Assembly: GCA_963576725.1 (NCBI GenBank)
Contig: OY755243.1
Span: 43,943,243 to 44,007,242 of the forward strand
Direction of reading: 5' to 3'
From: Azorinus chamasolen
Lineage: Eukaryota > Mollusca > Bivalvia > Cardiida > Solecurtidae
DNA length: 64,000 nt
Below the pieces are notes generated by a model that saw only the letters and a program-made list of their open reading frames with translations, was not told the DNA's origin and ran no database searches. Positions 61,700-64,000 of the stretch are shown here, in pieces. A program made the position numbers and the translations under genes. Positions within the stretch are counted from its first letter, which is position 1, and each line of letters begins with the position of its first letter.

Positions 61700-61793
61700 G
61701 TAAAACCCCTCTAAACTGGATATTCATTTTAGTATGAATGTCGGCCTTGGAGACAGAATTGACAGCCTAATGGGGCCAAGACTGAAAATATTT
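61700..61793 (+). mobile_element. HP-D1, left part only
   Basis: CAGTAAAACCCCTCTAAACT after TA, GTCGGCCTTGGAGACAG; truncated at the HP-C that follows. Confidence 0.7.
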
Positions 61794-62486
61794 TTAATCC
61801 ATTACTTCATAAATATACCTTTTTTATACGCCCGAAGGTAACTTCGGTTGTATTATGGTATGGCGCTTGTCCGTCTGTCCGTCCGTTCATCCGTCTATCA
61901 GTCCGTGTGTTAGCCACATCTTTGTCCGCTCAATAACTTGACAACTATTGGGTGTGCAATCTTCATACCTAGTAGGAAAGTTGGTCATTGCTAGTAGATG
62001 TCACCCCTATTTATTTTGAGGTCAGTCAGTCAGACAAAGGTCAAGGTCACAGTGACTTTCAATTCAAAAATCTTGTCCGCTCAATTAACTTCATAATTAT
62101 TAGGTGTGCTGTCTTCATACTTAGTAGGAAGGTTGGTCATGACCCCTATAGATTATGAGGTCAGTTGGTCAAGGTCATGGTGACTTTCAACTCAAATTAC
62201 TACTGTACATGTTACGACGGCACATACTTAGGACGTATAATGTTCCGACACACGGAGCTGTTGTTGTGTCTTTGCAAACGAAGTAGACCCAGATCAGAAG
62301 CTCCTGTAGGATCCATCTGATTTGATGATCCGTCAGGGTACAATCTGTTTGCTTATGAAATAATATGAATATGATTCTACAGTTTTTGCCATGGCTAAAA
62401 GTTCCTGTGTTCATGTGTCTCATGAAAGTTAATAAGAACATAGATTAATAAAATTAAGTAATATTCATGAAGGAGTAAAGGGTTAA
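61794..62486 (+). mobile_element. HP-C1 split by a TME
   Basis: TTAATCCATTACTTCATAAA, ATATACCTTTT before; GTGTCTTTGCAAACGAAGTA, hairpin, long arm and GGAGTAAAGGGTTAA after. Confidence 0.8.
61826..62265 (+). mobile_element. TME (TATACGCCCGAAGG type), inserted in HP-C1
   Basis: ATACGCCCGAAGGTAACTTC, GGTATGGCGCTTG, a (TCCG)n tract (61869-61910), two monomers of about 149 bp (CTTGTCCGCTCAATNAACTT, GGTGTGCNGTCTTCATAC, TCAAGGTCACAGTGACTTTC), then ACTTAGGACGTATAATG and CACACGGAGCTGTTGTT. The ends have inverted TATACGCCC/GGACGTATA motifs. Confidence 0.78.
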
Positions 62487-62662
62487 TAATATGTCCATCT
62501 TGTCTTGATGACAAAGCTTCCTTATAATGAAATCTTAATAACTGCTGTGAAAGGGGTAACAGTGAAATCTTTGCGACAAGTTTCATAACATTTCAATATT
62601 GCCTTTTGGGCTGATAACTGATCATATTTAGAGGTCTAAGTGAATTACTTGGCTGGTTGTAC

Positions 62663-62920
62663 ATAACCCTTTACTCCATTACTATGCCTTTCTATGCCTT
62701 TGCAAACAGAGTAGACCCAGATCAGATGGCTCATGTAGGAGTCATTTGATCAGGGTCTGCTCAATTTGCTTATGATATAATATAGATATGATTCTACAGT
62801 TTCTGCCACAGGAAAAACTCCCGGGTCCATTATATCTGTTATATTATGCTATTATATTAACTAAGTAATATTCATGATGTCATTATTTCTTGCATGAATA
62901 TTCATTGGGTAAAGGGTTAA
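62663..62920 (+). mobile_element. HP-C1, full length
   Basis: ATAACCCTTTACTCCATTAC to TTCATTGGGTAAAGGGTTAA; hairpin tip GGCTCATGTAGGAGTC. Confidence 0.85.
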
Positions 62921-63233
62921 CCAATGTATCTAACATGTCAAATCAAATGCATAATATAATGTTATGTGTGTCAGTAGTTGGGCTTCAAGGTGCCTGTTAA
63001 TGTCAATGATATATCAGGTATGTGAAATCTCAACCTTTGACATACCCAAGAGGTCACATTAACTTGTGATAACCTATATGTTAATAGTTTTGACTGCAGG
63101 TGAGAAACCGTCAGTAACTTTGCATCTCATCAGGATCCAAACTATTTATCATTGGTTGTATATTTGTAGATACAGTGGTGTAAACTTTACTGGTAATAAT
63201 AGCAGCTGGCAACATTTTGCAGGCTGTACTTAC

Positions 63234-63482
63234 TTAACCCTTTCCCTGTTCTTTGTTTATTTCATTTTTCAGTACCTACTGCATATTCATGGCCAAAGTA
63301 GTTATAATGAAATATGAAAAATGGAACATTGTAGCCATTTTCGAAGTAAAGACACAGATCTTTAATCTTCTAGTAGCAAACAGAGTAGACCCTGATCAGA
63401 CGGCTCCTAGAGGAGCCGTCTGATCTGGGTCTACTCTGTTTGCAAATGCTTGAAAACACGTTTATATGAGGGAAAGGGTTAA
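63234..63482 (-). mobile_element. HP-B, full length
   Basis: TTAACCCTTTCCCTGTTCTT to GAGGGAAAGGGTTAA; hairpin 63376-63443 with tip GGCTCCTAGAGGAGCC. 249 bp, the same layout as 56142-56391 in reverse. Confidence 0.93.
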
Positions 63483-63495
63483 TCAAATAGTTTGC

Positions 63496-63850
63496 CCTTT
63501 TCCTGATGAATATTCATGTAAGAATTAATGACTATGAATATTAATCAGCTGTCTTTTTATGATGAAATTTAACGAGATATTTCTTGCTATGGCAGAAACT
63601 ATAGAATGGGATCCATATTATTTCATCAATGGTCCAGAAAAGATGCATACATTAAATCAATTTCAAGAATAACTTTATTTCTCCGCCAAACCCTATGTTG
63701 TGACCACTCTTTTAGAATCATCTCGGAAGAGAATTGATGATTTTAGTGTTTAAGTATGCACCTTTATCTTTATGTCTGTTCCATAAGCAAATAGAGTAGA
63801 CCCTGGTCAGACAGCTCCTACAAGAAAGGACCTGGTGTCTCCACCAGGTA
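63496..63850 (-). mobile_element. HP-C1 split by a G element
   Basis: CCTTTTCCTGATGAATATTC... CCATATTATTTCAT before, and CCATAAGCAAATAGAGTAG, tip GCTCCTACAAGAAAGG, CAGGTAAAGGGTC after. Confidence 0.7.
63634..63779. mobile_element. G element, best bounded copy
   Basis: Left CAATGGTCCAGAAAAGATGC, inside TTTCTCCGCCAAACCCTATG, TGACCACTCTTTTAGAATCA and GTATGCACCTTTATC, right ATGTCTG. Flanks TTTCAT / TTCCAT suggest a short target duplication. In other copies the ends read CAGAGGTCCAGATAAG and ACAGATAAAGGTGCATA as imperfect TIRs. Confidence 0.65.
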
Positions 63851-64000
63851 AAGGGTCAAGACTATGAGATTCAACTTACTGTATTCCATGGATTTTACCA
63901 GGCTGCATTCTTTTCATTAGGCATCACTCCTCAGGATAATGGTTAAACTTGGAGACATAAAGCCTTGGAATAACAAACCTGATTTTCAGTGATTTGCCGA

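Larger units (their letters stand above)
1399..64000 (+). other. SLC44A1: SLC44A1-like gene, 5' part (extent within window)
   Basis: Gene-level entry. Four exons joined by GT-AG introns keep one reading frame (phases 0, 0, 2, 2) and encode the N-terminus of a choline transporter-like protein. The family consists of multi-pass plasma-membrane and mitochondrial transporters for choline, and in vertebrates also ethanolamine. CTL1 is favoured over CTL2-5 because of RLVYGYDSFGN, GMN..RPFVFFMD and the loop-ending PKLPVPA. The 3' part, with the remaining membrane segments, is outside the window. No further exon was recognised in 47257-64000. A spliced acceptor at 1398 implies at least one upstream non-coding exon. 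Confidence 0.9.
47257..64000 (+). other. Intron after coding exon 4, runs off the window (at least 16.7 kb)
   Basis: Starts with donor GTAAGC; no acceptor with CTL-like coding sequence was recognised. Stretches without an identified element include 48915-49220, 51255-51755, 52145-52640, 53050-53590, 54905-55155, 57260-57670, 59290-59455 and 63850-64000. Confidence 0.7.

Noticed and set aside
174..63451. Numerous strong hairpins, considered as bacterial-type terminators or tRNA-like folds
   Set aside because: They are the cores of dispersed MITEs with TTAA or TA boundaries; no tRNA cloverleaf or U-tract context is present.

Overview
Eukaryotic, intron-dominated DNA, most likely from a bivalve mollusc. 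The host guess rests on repeat style: dense hairpin MITEs, and elements that combine (TCTG)n/(TCCG)n tracts with ~145-165 bp tandem monomers, like those known from clams and oysters. It does not come from a marker gene, and the species is not determined. Base composition is AT-rich.

One host gene is visible, on the + strand: the 5' part of a choline transporter-like gene of the SLC44A1 (CTL1) type. Four exons are supported: 1399-1474 (end of the 5'UTR and first 8 codons), 16910-17008, 45495-45643 and 47041-47256. Spliced, they give about 162 residues: a Cys-rich N-terminus, TM1, and nearly all of the first extracellular loop, ending at the conserved PKLPVPA. Introns are about 15.4 kb, 28.5 kb and 1.4 kb. 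A fourth is at least 16.7 kb and leaves the window. The promoter lies upstream and the other TM segments downstream. I saw no tRNA, rRNA, CRISPR array or second gene.

The rest is a dense, nested landscape of small mobile elements, roughly one third or more of the bases by eye. I use local names. HP-A, HP-B, HP-C (C1, C2, C3) and HP-F are about 170-260 bp, have termini TTAACCCTT...AAGGGTTAA, duplicate TTAA (piggyBac-like), and carry a long central hairpin. HP-D (D1, D2, D3) is about 200 bp, has CAGTAAAACC-type TIRs between TA dinucleotides (pogo/Tigger-like), and also carries a central hairpin. HP-E and G are smaller inverted-repeat families. TME denotes elements with tandem monomers, several of which sit inside HP elements at T|T sites (Helentron/HINE-like). 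Strand '+' for HP-A means the arm with GTAAAAGTCAC comes first; for HP-B/C, the short arm comes first.

Layout: 1-1398 upstream intron; 1475-16909 intron with two TMEs and a four-element nest at 12085-12978; 17009-45494 intron with two minisatellites, a 4.25 kb TIR element (25460-29714), a 947 bp TIR element (31938-32884) and a 145 bp nuclear-receptor-site array (about 41860-42940); 45644-47040 short intron with a MITE near each splice site; 47257-64000 intron with chains of TTAA-sharing MITEs, a 1 kb AP-1-motif minisatellite and three TMEs.

The most unusual pattern is that HP families with different termini and target sites share one hairpin tip, GCTCCTnnAGGAGC. Exact empty sites can also be read for TTAA insertions, most clearly an HP-B in a 26 bp minisatellite unit.
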